DNA of 64,000 bases from Narthecium ossifragum. Taxonomy: Eukaryota; Streptophyta; Magnoliopsida; Dioscoreales; Nartheciaceae. The number at the start of each line of letters is the position of its first letter. Position 1 is the stretch's first letter. Positions 32,672 through 44,755 of this stretch are shown piece after piece. Under the pieces are notes generated by a model. That model was not told the origin of the DNA. It ran no database searches and worked only from the letters and a program-made list of their open reading frames with translations. Where the stretch lies: assembly GCA_963920575.1 (NCBI GenBank), contig OY986972.1, positions 15,108,502 to 15,172,501 on the forward strand. Reading direction: 5' to 3'. A program made the translations under genes and the position numbers.

Positions 32672-34968
32672 GCCTACTCACTAAGAAAATCAACAAACAC
32701 AATCCAAACACATTTGAGATTCGCCATTCAGCATTAGAATACAACAACAAAGGTATAGAAATAAAGAATAAATTCATACAGCTTGTCTCATAAGAATTAC
32801 AGCATCTAAATCCAAAAAAAACAACAAAGAAAGCCTAAAACACATGATATTCCACTAGGATAGGAAGTTAGCAACTCATCTGCAAGGTTGGAGATGAGGA
32901 GAGTTGGATCATCTTTCTCTTCTTCTATCCCTTCCCTTGGAGGTGAGAGCTCTCCTCTTTTCCAAGCTAGGGTTGTCCATTTTCTTGGCCTCCAACCATC
33001 CCATAGAATCTCTGAATGAGAGCCCTAAATCTTCTATTTATTGCTCCAAAGCCTCTCTCATTCGGATTTAGATCTGAACCCTTCGTTTTCCTTAGCTAGC
33101 AAGGAAAGATCGATGTTCATAAGAAGGAAGATCGATATTTTGTTCTCTTGGTGTTGGTTGCTTCCCGACAAAGATCGATCTTTTGGAGAATAGCTCTCTA
33201 TCACAATAAAGATCGATCGTCTTGTGACAGAAACTCGATCTTCTTTTTCTGGGTTACAACAAAGATAGATATTTTTGTGCTGGAAGATGGATCTTTATTC
33301 ATGATGAGTCACTAAATATTCATAATTAAACCCCTTAATTTACCTTTGTTAGGCTTAGAGTGTTTGTACTTGATAGTTTGTTAGTTGATTTCAGGTTTAA
33401 TGAAGATTCAAGTTAGAAAGTACAGAAAAGGCTTAATATGCTGAAATACACTCCTCTGTCGACTATTAGCATAATATTCACCAGAAATTATTCTTATGTC
33501 CAAATATTCTGCAATTTGGACAACTTATAGAAGACTTCAAGATGAACAACTTTTATGTTGAACACTTTACGAGATTCCTGATGGTGTGATAGCAGATTTG
33601 AAGAATACATGAAGATAAACAGATGCTGGAAGACTGGTATGTCGACGCTCAGGAGAATATTCGCCAAATATTCTAGGTAAGTCTAAATAATGTCAAATCT
33701 TCATGACAGGATAGAAGACTTCCTAATCTACATCTTTCATATTGACCACATGTCCAAATTCCGGACGGGTTGAACCCAGTCGCGACCGGAAGAGGCTGTC
33801 AGACTTGAACTAGGAAATCCGAGTTGCACTTGAGGTCCAACTCAACCCAAAACCCTAATTCCAGGAATACACCTATAAGAGGGTGTTTGCTGGCCGATAA
33901 TTGGAGGTCTCCATAGAGAGAAAAAGAGGGATTCAGATTGGAGAAGAAGACGGAGATGCGGCGTGGATCCCTAACCTTCTTCATCGAATACATGGATCTC
34001 ATCCAAGAGATGAGTGGCTAAACTCTATACTTAGGGATCTCATGAAGCTTTAGCGTAGCTTCTTTGTATTTTCTATTTTGATTCTTGTTATCTTTTCAAA
34101 GACATGATCCTATGAATATGGTTTTATTTTATAAAGAGTTGAGAGAACAGAGTTCCTCGACGTACATTCAGACCTACTTGATTGCTGTGCTTGATGGTAG
34201 AGATTCGTAGGATGGTTTTTATGTTGCTTTTGTGTATGCCTTTGAGATAATCTATGCTAAATGAAGATAGGTTGTACTCAGATTAAGTTCGAAGACAATC
34301 TATGCTAAGTTTGGATAGGTTATGCCTTACGGAAGCAATAGCATTACTTTAGGGATCCATGTAAGCTTAAAAAGCTGTGGATCTATAATGTCGAGATAAG
34401 AAACAAGCAGATAAGTAGAGAATACAGAAAGTGAAACTAAAGTGAATCGAGTAATCCGTAGGTTTTCTCTCATTGATCTATTTCAATTTCGTTAATTGTT
34501 TTCTTAATTAGTTTTATTAATCAGTTCCTAAAAACCCCAAATCAATCCTTTTTCGCTTTAGTATTAGAGTGTTGAGAGTTAATTCTGGTGTTTCTTGTTA
34601 GTCAAAGTTTTCCCTGATAACTGACCCCGTATTTCACCATTATTCTATCTTATTAATTTAGTGTTGAAAGAAAGGTTTATAAATTACTAAATTGCGTTTT
34701 GCATACGTTTTAACGACGACGTTTGTGAGCGATCAATTCATGCGTCTTGTTCTCTTGCCATGGCCTTAAAAAGATCGATCTCTTGGGAGAAGAGATCGAT
34801 CTCCTTAAATTGAAAGTGCCCAATCGACTTCTTTTAGGCCCAGAATCGATTAAATTCCCTTTCTAGGCTTTTGTACCTGAAATACCATAACAATTATCAG
34901 TAATATTTGCTCATAAAGTAACAAAAATAAGTAAACGGGTTAAATTGTGTACTTTTCTCGTCTCATCA
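32672..34968 (-). repeat. 3' LTR of inverted element C, truncated and split
   Basis: On the minus strand it starts TGATGAGACGAG at 34968. It matches the LTR at 42967-43839 over 32672-33301 and 34736-34968. The intervening 33302-34735 is a later solo LTR. The end of this LTR (equivalent to 39666-42966 of its partner) is lost where element 5's LTR begins. It carries GATCGATCTT palindromes at 33107-33293 and 34772-34860. Confidence 0.8.
33302..34735 (+). mobile_element. Athila/Tat-like solo LTR D1
   Basis: TGATGAGTCAC..GAGCGATCA, 1434 bp, flanked by perfect ATTCA duplications (33297-33301 and 34736-34740). The related LTR at 43605-43609 preserves the empty site with one ATTCA, confirming the boundaries. 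It shares a long U3 segment (about 33470-33880) with 17870-18290. Confidence 0.92.
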
Positions 34969-36472
34969 CGCCTCGTAACTTACACTTTACTCGTCCTCAA
35001 GCAAAGCCAAAAAGAAATAAACAAATAAACAAGAAAGCCACTAATTTGTCAAAATACAATGCATTGATTCATGTACAAGCAATTCACAACTCCGATACTC
35101 GAAATAGATTTCCATGCACGAATTCTATCTCTGAAGTCATGCCCAAGTAAAAAGCAGATGAATAAGAATATAAATGGCATACTTCCAAGACTTGAAGGCA
35201 CTTTAGACAATTAAGACCTAATTGAGCAGCTTTATATCGTGAAAAGAGCAAACAAGTAATCGGGATCTTGCTATCATTTAAGTAGGGAGCCAATCAAGAT
35301 CAATCATCCTTAGCAATTCAATTCAATTGAACATGTGACATGTTTTATTCAACACTAATCTTTGTTTTTTCTTTTCTTTTCTCTTTATTTTTTTTTCAAA
35401 GAATAGAGCATGTGGTTGTGTAATGTCGTTATCCCTTAGGCTTTCTACTAGGCCCATTTAACAGGATTTAGGCCAGTGACTTCCAAACCAGATGGTTTAA
35501 GGGCACTAGATGTAAAGGCATCCATTAGGCTTGATCTCCTAAACCTAGAAGGTCACAAATCACAACTAACCAACATGTTTTTATTCAACTAGTGTGAATG
35601 TGTAATGCGTTGATCCTTTAAGCTTTCTACTAGGCCCATTTAACGAGTGTTGGGTCAATGACTCCCAAGCCAGATGGCTTTAGCGCATTAGCTGTAAAGC
35701 ACCCCTCGGACTTACTTAGCCGAGCCTAGAAGACTACGAATCGAGACTAGTCAACCAAAATTTTATTCACTTGGTTCTTGGTCTCGAACTTGGTTTTGAA
35801 CCCTATCATAAAACTATAAGTCACCTCAATCGATCATGAATATGCTTCAAAATTTCAATCTCTCAAGATCCCAACTCAAAATTATCTCTCAATCCTTCAT
35901 ACAAGTGCGCGTGCGTAGGTGATTGGGACCATTCAATTAGCCTTAAAATGTGCCAAGCAGAATTGAAGTAAAAGAAAAATGTCATTTATCCAATGACTCA
36001 CAAGTTTTTATAAGACATGAAAATCAAGAAAGTTCGTGTAATGGTTCTAAGACAAGTATCTAAGACAAAAAATTCACATAGTTATCAATGCAAGTAAATT
36101 AACAAATTTAGTGTAGTTACACAGGTTATCAAACATGCAAATGTATCCCCCAACTTAAATGTAGTTGTCCTCAAACATGTATGAAGGGTAAAAAGGAAGA
36201 GATAACCTGCAGTGCTTCCAAGCATCCATGTGAAAGTATCATTGGCCAAATGTAAAGAAGGTATGAAATATAATCAAGGGTTAGTCCAATAAAAGCAAGA
36301 GTACAAATGTCATCGTCTTGGCCTAATATCAAACAAAAATCTAAACCTACCCATACAAAGACTCGCATATCAGATGCATGAAGACACCCAACAAAACCAA
36401 ACAGAAATACGCCAAAAACAAAAACAAAACAACCAAGCCGGCTTAGTTTAATGTTCTCCGCCTGACATTATG
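34969..36472 (-). other. 3' untranslated internal region of element C
   Basis: Non-coding in both directions. On the minus strand it ends with TTGAGGACGAGTAAAGTG and a degenerate purine tract beside the LTR, as in element 1 (GAGGACGAGCAAAAGC near 4191). It holds the hairpin-purine module at 36146-36180. Two copies of a segment with CTTTCTACTAGGCCCATTTAAC occur at 35440-35460 and 35625-35645. Confidence 0.6.
36146..36180 (-). promoter_or_regulatory. Hairpin-like plus second purine tract, element C
   Basis: The minus strand reads ACATGTTTGAGGACAACTAC, then TTTAAGTTGGGGGATA. It is the diverged counterpart of the modules at 2839, 8953, 16437 and 30211. Confidence 0.45.
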
Positions 36473-38897
36473 CTATGTATAATCAAATTTTGGTGGTCGA
36501 TGGTTCCATGAAAAGAAATACATTGATTGAAGAATAGAGAGGATGTGCAAACATGATTTATCAAAGAAGAAACAAGGGTCCTTGACAAACAATCCATACA
36601 AAGGCTTATGCACTAGCCACTCACCATCCTTCAATCCATGTAATTTTTCACATAGAGCCATCATCAAGCCGACTTTTGGTGGCCGATGGTTCAAGGTAAA
36701 ATAATACATGAGCCGAAGAAAAATAAAGCCATGCAAACAATCTTCATCAAAGAAAAAGAGAAGGTCCTTATGAAAATAACATGCTCGAAAGAAGGGAAAT
36801 CTTGCAAGAGTCTTTGATGAAACTACTATCAAATTCGGAATGACGTAAGAAAGATGGAAAAGCAAGGTTCGGCACCTCACAATGTTCAACAAGTATGGAT
36901 AAAGTGAAGAATAGAGGCTCAAATTGAGGCTTCCTAAAAGATGTCTCATAAGGATCATCTAAGTTATCAAAATTGTTGAAGGTAGGCATAACATCATCCA
37001 ACACATCAAAGACCGGCATGATATTATTGCAAGTACCATCAATCTCATAATCATCCAAAGCCAGTAAAACATAATCCTCATCCGATGGATCAAAAATCGG
37101 CTCAATATTACCGCTAATATCAAACAACGGTGGAGAATCGTCACAAATATTGTCATTAATATATACATCGAAAACCGTATAAGTCCTCATCAAGAACATC
37201 ATGGACATCAAATGATGGCAATATATCCTCGCAAACATTATTATGATCATTTTCGTCGGAAATCGACAAGTTATCACAAACCACATCACCATCACATGCA
37301 TCGTAATCATTTAAAAGGATAAACATCAAAAGTATGATCATCACACATAGGAAGCACCAAATCATGCATGCATTTATCAATCTCTTCATTTTTATGAAAC
37401 CTCGAAGGCATTGGTTCATTCATGATAAGTCACAAATTATTCTGAATTAAACCCCTTAAATTACATTTGTTAGACCAAGAGCAGGTGTATTTGATATCTT
37501 ATTGTTTGATTTCAGGTTTAAGTAGGATTTGAGAAGAAATACAAGAAATTCGCCCAAAAATCATTAAATTCTGTAAAAAGACTGCTTCATCGACTGTTTG
37601 GAAATAAATCACCAGACCTTCTACAAAACTCCAAATATTCTGCAATTCTGGGAGACGACAGAAGACTTCAAGAGCTACAACTTTCATGTTGAAGCCTTTG
37701 TGAGATTCTCTAAAGATTGGTGTCAGTTTTGAAGCAAAGTTGGATCTATGAAAGCTGAAATTTGGTAAATGCTGAAATTAATTAATGAGGTGGCAGTGAG
37801 GACCCTGTCAGACCGCCTTGAGCGATGGATCAGATTTGATTCCGATCGATCGCTCCGATGACGTCATCAACACGAAATTTAGGGAAATTAGAATTTAAGT
37901 TCAATTATAACTCTTAATTCCAGGATTAAGGGTTTCTATTATATAAAGGGGTTTTTCCAGCCGCGTTTCTCATTTTTTTGACAATCTTTGGAGGAGAAAG
38001 AAGAAGAAGACGGAGAGGATGTAGATGGTGACAGCTTCTTATTCCAACCCGATGGCTTTCATCTAAAAGATGAGTTGCTAATTCTTGTTTTTAGAAATAT
38101 CATGAAACCCTAGTGTAGTTTTGGTTTTTCTTTAGTTTGATTCTTGTGAACTTCTCGATGCATGATCTCATGAATATGGTTTTATTGTTAATAGAGTTGA
38201 AGGAACAAAGTTCCCTTGACGTACTTTCAGTCCTACATAATTTCTGTGATTGATTGTGGAGATTTCTGAGATGGTTTTCATGAAGTAATTGGTTTGCCTT
38301 TGAGATAAGGTATCCTACGCGAAGATAGGTTGTGCCAAGGTCATTAGGAGTAGTATAATTTAAGGTAATCGTTGGACCAAAGACAATCTATGCCAAGCAA
38401 AGATAGGTTCTGCCGTTGGGAACATTAACTTTCTTTAGGGATTCATGTGAGCTTGTAGCTATATTGATTTGAATTGATCAATCTTTTATTTCTTTTCCTT
38501 GTTAGTTTAGATAACTCTGTTCTATCTTTGATTCTTTTCCTTAGTTTTAGGGTTTTGAGAATTGATTTCAATTTCTAACGTTTTCCCTGTGGATCGACTC
38601 CCGACTTCACCGCTATCCTACCTATTAGTGTAGTGATTGAATAAGGATTATAAATTTAATATTTGATTGAGTTTGTAATGTTTTAACGACGATGTTTGCG
38701 AGCGATCAATTCATCACATCAATATACATTGGCAAAACACCATTAAAAACATCTTCATGCACCAGCAAAACCTCATCCAAATTATCATGAACCGGCGAAG
38801 CCTCATAAAGAATCTTAGCATTGCATGCATGATCAATATTGGTGAAATGAACATCACAAGCGTCCTCATTAAAATTAGGAGGAACTATCTCACTCAC
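36473..38897 (-). pseudogene. Unrecognised acidic ORF of non-autonomous element C
   Basis: I do not recognise the protein. On the minus strand it can be followed from MSEIVPPNFNEDACDVHFTN (38897) to DVMN at the solo LTR edge. After one ATTCA it continues in frame as EPMPSRFHKNEEIDKC. Frameshifts near 37310 and 37170 precede an Asp-rich middle (PIFDPSDEDYVLLALDDYEI). The tail has two copies of a unit ending LNHRPPK and WNHRPPK, about 60 residues apart. It has no RT, integrase, protease or zinc-knuckle motif. It sits where gag-pol should be. Parallels exist in Athila/Tat-derived non-autonomous elements, but a function cannot be given. A coding role for part of the length is inference from frame continuity. 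Confidence 0.5.
37423..38708 (+). mobile_element. Athila/Tat-like solo LTR D2
   Basis: TGATAAGTCAC..GAGCGATCA, 1286 bp, flanked by perfect ATTCA (37418-37422 and 38709-38713). It is the same family as D1. It holds GATCGATCGCTC near 37850 and a TATATAAAG box near 37960. It interrupts the acidic ORF of element C, whose frame closes when it is removed. Confidence 0.92.
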
Positions 38898-39641
38898 ACA
38901 ACCATCAACCTCATCATAATATAATCAATTAAGGAGGCTAGTTGTCCAACTTAGACTTCTAGATTAGCTAATGATTGTGAGTGGGAATGTATAAGTTGGT
39001 TTTGTGCCTTAAAAGTCTCTAGGGCTTTAAGAATCCGCTAATCTAAAGATAAATCTACTTGTGCTTGTAGTTCAAAGGGAACAGGGGGCTCATACCAATA
39101 TTGGGTGGTGGGTATTGTGTTTTAGGAAGATTAGACAGTTCAAAATGAGATGCAAAGTCTTGGTCCGGTATGCTCGAATCTTGTGGTTGAACATTAGGAA
39201 TTGCCAATAAGGGTATGGATGATCACTCAAATCCGGATCATAGGTATATGAATGCAAATCATAAGTCGGGTTTGATATATCATATGCATCATTAAATTAA
39301 GCGGGTGTATAATTAGATCTTAAAAAATAATCGTTTAATGCGACACCTGGGGGTATATAATCATCAGCCATGTATAACCAATCACATAAATAAGGACCAA
39401 GCCAAAAGTTCAGAAATATGTTACATGGGGTTGGTCCAAGCATGAGACATTCGTTGTCAATCTTGATCGTTGATGTCTTGCCGTAGGCGTTTCCTATCAA
39501 CAAAAAGATATAGCAATTGAAAGAACAACTCTCTCTCTATCTCTCTTTTTGTTTTTTTATATGAAACACAACTTAAAAAATAAAAGCTATTTACAAGGAA
39601 CAATGGACTAAGCACTGCAATTCAATCATTTCCTATAGCAT
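38898..39641 (-). other. 5' internal region of element C
   Basis: Mostly non-coding. One minus-strand frame (39503-39297) gives LGPYLCDWLYMADDYIPPG, which I do not recognise. Past its stop an in-frame YDLHSYTYDPDLSDHPYP recalls the Athila gag Y-P-W motif only loosely. Confidence 0.35.
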
Positions 39642-39642
39642 T

Positions 39643-39660
39643 CTCTGGCAACCGCGCCAA
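39643..39660 (-). promoter_or_regulatory. Degenerate tRNA-Asp primer binding site (element C)
   Basis: The minus strand reads TTGGCGCGGTTGCCAGAG just past the LTR end. It matches the tRNA-Asp site at 6224 at about 15 of 18 positions. Confidence 0.65.
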
Positions 39661-39897
39661 AATTTTGATAGGGCAAAAAGGGTCGATGCTTAATGCGTAT
39701 GATCAAAATTACAAATTTATAATCGAATTACTAACTAACTACTTTGGGGGTAACTAGCGATGAGTCTGAGTCGAATCCACAGGGAATGCGTATGAAAACA
39801 ATTAAACTACTATGCCTAAATCTAAGTGTTCCTACAATGATAAAAAAAGAGAAATGGTTTTTCGGTTTTATGATATGGAAACTAAGAAAGCATGAGT

Positions 39898-42529
39898 TGT
39901 CACAACCCGACCCAGAAAACCCATCCAGATCGGGGCGTGAGCCACCTAAACCGGTTCACATCATCAATAGGCGAAACAAGTATATATCTTCTATGAATTT
40001 GAACAATTTGGTCCTCCAGTTCATAAAACGTTTCAGCAGAATCTCCTTTAAAATTATAGTATAAGAAACCTGTACATTTTATAATTTTACAATTTCAACT
40101 TATACAATGAACACCAAGGTAAAAAGCTAATTATTACATTTCCCAAACTTTCAATAAAGAATATTACAAACTTTCTCGAATACAACTGAATTAAGAATCA
40201 TACAATCTTGTCCTCGAATACATCAGATTATACATCATAATATGAAGTTCTAATAAAACTACGTAAAACTTCTTGAAGCTCCACATCCTCAATCACCTCG
40301 AAATGTCACGCCATCTTCTATAAAACCACATGAAAAAGAAGGAACTGCATCAACCTGCATCGTCAATGCAACCTGGGTAGGGTGAGCATATAGCCTAGTA
40401 AGGTTCTCCTTTACGTCACTCTAAAGGAAAAAAGGGAAGACTGCAACTGTGTCGTCTCTGTCCAATCCTAAGACAATAAAGAACAAGTATGGACAAGAGT
40501 CATGCATCACAAGCGCCCCTCTACAGATCAGGGAAGGACAAGGGGCAAGTGCATCTCCTATGCACTCCCACTTCTACAACTCTGAACAGGATAACAACCA
40601 CTGCCCTTAGCAATTCACGCAGAGAACGACACGATCTCTACACTTCAATACCACAATTAAGATGGGCATACCTATATAACAACCTCAATCAACCCAAGAT
40701 CATAAATACAAACTCTCGCCCTAGTCCTTCTACCCCTTCATCGGTCCTAAACCTAGATTCGAACTACCCGAGTCCTCGGATATGCGATCGAACCCATCGC
40801 CCGCACCTAACCTCAATGCTTCTAATGCATACAACATGCATGAACCTATTCAAGCAACTAGGCCTACGTGTCTCTACATGCCAAATCATCAGTCAATTTT
40901 CCAAGAGGTTATAACAAAGCTAAACAAATATGATACAATCAGCTGACAACAAGGCCACAACGAGAAACAATAACCATTCAACCTTTCACATGCAGAGCAC
41001 ACCTGCGGCCCAACTACACTAAGCATTCCCGAGGGGCATCCCTCCCTCCTTTAACCCACAAATAAATAGAAACGGGCACACAACCGGCCCTAGGAATTTC
41101 ATAATTAACAAAAACTTTTAGCAATTGAGTAAAGGGAGGAACAATTGGCACCAATCATAACAACAAGGAGTATGCACATGGACCATAGCAGCATTCAGCA
41201 TAAACTAATTTGAGGGTAACACTAACATCGTACAACTACACAACACTAATTGAACAGATCTAAAGGAAAGACTAGGGAGTATAGGGACATCAATTAGAAG
41301 CTAAACACTAATCCCAACAATCAAAGGAAAGTTAAGACTCAATCAAATTGACCGAACAACCACAACAAAGCTCTGCCAAGATCAGTGCAGTACAGCGGCA
41401 AAGCAACAAACACCTTGCTTGCCAACCCTGAGGCTAACCATCTTAGCAAGGAAACAAAGCCAGCAAGCACCAACTTCTCAACGATCATCCAACCCATGTA
41501 TTCAGACCCAAACCAGACAGAGACGAGGAAGATAGTAATCCATAGCCCAGTAAGGAAGCAGATCAACAAGCACCTCGCGTGCTTACTCTGAGCTAGCCTG
41601 CTCCAAAAGGATGAAAGGCCAGTAAGCTTCGGGTGCCCAACTAAAACAGCAAAACCAAGCTAACATCAAGAGAATCAAAGGAAATCAGGAGAGGGATTGA
41701 AGGAGAACCTAAAGCATGCGACAAACCAAGAACAAAGGACAAGAAACCCACGGAAATCCTACGATCAAGCCATTGCAACAAAGGAGAAGAAGATGGCATT
41801 TTAGCATCCTAAGCTAGCTTGCATCCCGTTGGACAACACACAGAGAGGAGGAAAACCCGATGGAGGTCACGCAATCAACAAGGAAACTAGACCATCAAGC
41901 TACGAAATCAACCAAACATCTATGAATCTAGATTATAATGCATCAAAAGCACTCCTATTGACCTAATATAAGATTAGGGTAGGAATCCCGACCTTTCTAG
42001 ACAGAGATCACCTCTTCTCTTCTCTTCCCCTGCCGCGGTCGTCGTCGTCGAGCTCCTCTTCAACCGCAGTCATCGTCGGCGAGCTCCTCTCCAGCCACAG
42101 TCGCCGTCACCAAGCTCCTCTCCAGTCGTGGTCTCTCTCTCTCCCCCGATCGGGTCGCTGCTCTCCTCTCTATCTCTCTCGCAACCGTGCCCTAACGGGA
42201 GAACATGCTAACTAAAAGGGGTTTATATGGCTAGCTAAAGATTAGATCTTGGACGTCCAATCAGCGAGATATGATCCTAGCCACTCAAATCTCGATCTTC
42301 GTCATCAAACTCAGATCCTCAGATCTAGAGTACTACTAATGATCTAATCAAGCACATACATCATTACAAGTCCGTGTCTGCGCTACGTGGGTGTGAAACC
42401 GATTGCTAAGATGCAATTTACCAAATTGCCCTTGGGGTCGTAGCGATCAACCCGATCGCGAACCAAGACCAACCAAACCAGACCATCAACCTACGCGGTC
42501 GGACCGGGTTGGAGGTGCGGGTCCTCACA
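39898..42529 (-). mobile_element. Tekay-like solo LTR nested in element C
   Basis: On the minus strand TGTGAGGACCCG..GGGTTGTGACA, 2632 bp. It matches the ends of the LTRs at 26937 and 56720. The flanks TGAGT and TAACT agree at only three of five bases, so the target duplication is decayed or absent. CATATAAAC near 42221-42229 could be the TATA region. Confidence 0.85.
42033..42130. repeat. 32-bp minisatellite in solo LTR
   Basis: Three units share CAGTC.TCGTC and GAGCTCCTCTCCA. They lie in the leader-like part of the LTR. Confidence 0.7.
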
Positions 42530-43394
42530 TAACTGATTCAATGGGTAGAAAGAGGTCCTAGGGAATCCCAATCCGGATTAGACTCAATCGTAGCTTTCTA
42601 ATGGATCAAGGTGTGCAATCCTATCAAAGCACTACAATGTCGACTATCTTGTGGCTAACAAAGGTCGTCACCAATGAATAGCCGGGTAATGACTATCCGT
42701 CGCAAAAGGTGTATGCTAGAAAATCGATAATCGAGGGATTATCTTCCATCATCATTAACAAGAAGTCGGGCTATGATCATCTCATCACAAGAAATTGGGT
42801 TGTATGGAAAATGATAAAGGATCGAGGTGGTTCTATCACCTTGCATCCAATGCACTACAAATGATGGAATGGAGGCTAGGCTAGATGTGGATTGGGGTGG
42901 TTCTAGCACCTACAAGCCCTAACCTAGAGTCAATACTCCTTCCAATATGAGTGGCCATGGTTCTAGCATAGCCTACTCATTGGGGAATATCAACAAACAC
43001 CATCCAAGCACAAAGGCCTAGCCTATGCAATAAAATGAAATCCACCATTTAACATTAGAATCCAACTACAAAGGTATAGAAATGAAGAATAAATTGATAC
43101 AACTTGTCTCATAAGGATTATAACATCCAAATCCAAAGAAAACTATAAAGAAAACCTAAAACATCATGGTATTCCACTAGGATAGGAAGTTAGCTACTCA
43201 TCTTCAAGGTTGGAGATGTGGAGGAGAGTTGGATCATCCTTCTCTTCTTCAATCCCTTCCCTTGGAGGTGAGAGCTCTCCTCTTTCCCAAGTTAGGGTTG
43301 CCCCTTTCCCAAGTTAGTCTTCTATTTATAACCCCAAAGCTTCTCTCATTCGGATTAGATCTGGACCCTTCATTTTGCTTAGTTGGCAAGGAAG

Positions 43395-43700
43395 GATCGA
43401 TCTTCATAAGAAGAAAGATAAATCTTTTGTTCTCGTGGTGTTGGCTGCTTCCCGAAAAAGATCGTTCATCTTAAGAAAGAAGATCGATCTTTTGTAAATA
43501 GCTCTCTGTCACAACAAAGATTGATCTTCTTGTGACAGAAGATCAATCTTCTTTTTCCGGGTTACAACAAAGATGGATCTTTTTGTGCACGAAGATGAAT
43601 CTTTATTCATGCGTCTTGTTCTCTTGCCATGGCTTTATAAAAATTGATCTCTTTGAAGAGGAGATCAATCTCTTTAATACTGAAATTGCCCAATTAACTT
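43395..43700 (-). repeat. GATCGATCTT palindrome cluster (array E)
   Basis: GATCGATCTTCAT, AGAAGATCGATCTTTTG, AAGATTGATCTTCTTG and AGAAGATCAATCTTC occur at irregular spacing in the U3-like part of the LTR. A partner cluster lies in the 3' LTR (33107-33293 and 34772-34860), with many single-base differences. Confidence 0.75.
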
Positions 43701-43839
43701 CTTTTAGGCCTGGAATCAATGCAATTCCCTTTGTAGGCTTTTGTACCTAAAATACCATAACAATTATCAGTAATACTTTGCTCGGAGATTAAGTAAGATA
43801 AGTTAAGGGGTTAAATTGTGTATTTTTCTCGTCTCATCA

Positions 43840-43893
43840 ATCATCCTCTATTTTTTCATCTTCATCTTCTTCTTCGCTATCCTAAAAGAAGAT
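43840..43893 (-). pseudogene. Exon 3 remnant of interrupted DUF1985-like gene
   Basis: The minus strand has an acceptor-like TTCTTTTAG followed by DSEEEDEDEKIEDD, an acidic stretch in phase with exon 2. An alternative acceptor (TTCATTTACAG, exon from 43944) also joins in phase but meets a TAG at 43894-43896. The exon is cut at 43840 by element C's LTR. Exon calls are inferred from splice signals and phase. Confidence 0.4.
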
Positions 43894-44162
43894 TCTAGAT
43901 AAATTTGACTCATTAATTGTGCCATGCAATTGTTCTGACATGACCTGTAAATGAAGATTAATTTATCATTGTATTGGACTTTAATGAATATTCAACATAC
44001 AAGAGAAAAGAGAAAATGAAAAAGCTCAAAAGATAAAAGATAATTGTCAAGGAGAATGAGCATTAATAAGGCATTGAATATGTGTAACCAAATTTAAATG
44101 TCGACATTACACTGTCAATGTATGTTGAACTCATAGTAAAGAGAAAATTTACAAGTTCTCAC

Positions 44163-44242
44163 CTTAGATGCAGGTATTCTCTCTGAGACGATATCATTTC
44201 CATTTATTATTCAAGTTCCACTTTATGCACCTTGGCACTTTA
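44163..44242 (-). pseudogene. Exon 2, 3' part, of interrupted DUF1985-like gene
   Basis: On the minus strand, after the target duplication TAAAG, the frame reads VPRCIKWNLNNKW, then a one-base shift, then NDIVSERIPASK, ending at a donor-like AAG/GTGAGA (44163/44162). The other half of the exon lies at 59329-59383, beyond a 15-kb insertion. Joining across one TAAAG keeps the frame (..KEHK/VPRC..). Confidence 0.55.
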
Positions 44243-44262
44243 TGTGACGACTCGTACCTCCA

Positions 44263-44551
44263 GCCAGTCGTCCGCCACCGCTGGGTCGCCTCCAGCACCG
44301 CGGAACCTAGGCGGGTTCAGCCTCTGGAAGTCGACCACCGCTGTCGCAACAGCACGCTGGTCGAGTGGAGGAGAAACCTCCTCGGCGATGAACGAAGCAT
44401 CCTCCTCCATCACGACCTCAATCCTCGGCTCTGGCTCTCGTGCAGGTACACGGAGCACGGCTTCGTTGGCCCCTAAGGCCCGTCGGGCAGCGCGCTCGTC
44501 GCGCGCGGTACCCTGACCCAACACTGGACAGCTAGCCCGGCTCCCTGCCAT
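44263..44551 (-). pseudogene. gag: Tekay-like gag N-terminal fragment
   Basis: The minus strand gives MAGSRASCPVLGQGTARDER, then EVVMEEDASFIAEEV, then DFQRLNPPRFRGAGGDPAVA. It is about 90% like the gag start at 51845-51560. It ends abruptly at 44262, where it is fused to the start of a plus-oriented LTR. It lies downstream of its own primer site (44741-44753), so it is the start of a second internal region in the inverted tandem. Confidence 0.85.
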
Positions 44552-44740
44552 CTACACGTTTACCAGAGACGACAAGTGTCCACCCGTAAGAAATCAAAAC
44601 ACAGCAGCAATTATTAAAGCAAAAGTATAACACACATGAGCACGATCAAGCACACATGGATGCTCTACTCTTAGAACTATCCCAAACCGCGCTCAAAACC
44701 TTAACCGCAAGCCTAATCCTATCCCTGGGACCTACAGCTT

Positions 44741-44753
44741 GCTCTGATACCAA
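44741..44753 (-). promoter_or_regulatory. tRNA-Met primer binding site (left copy)
   Basis: TTGGTATCAGAGC on the minus strand, two bases from the LTR end. It is the usual initiator tRNA-Met site of chromoviruses. Confidence 0.85.
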
Positions 44754-44755
44754 GT

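Larger units (their letters stand above)
39666..43839 (-). repeat. 5' LTR of inverted element C, split by a Tekay-like LTR
   Basis: On the minus strand it starts TGATGAGACGAG at 43839 and ends GCCCTATCA at 39666, next to the primer site. Without the nested 39898-42529 it is about 1.54 kb. It carries AAGATCGATCTT-type palindromes at 43395-43700, including a CTGTCACAA..TTGTGACAG stem. The right flank is exon sequence of a minus-strand gene. Confidence 0.85.
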
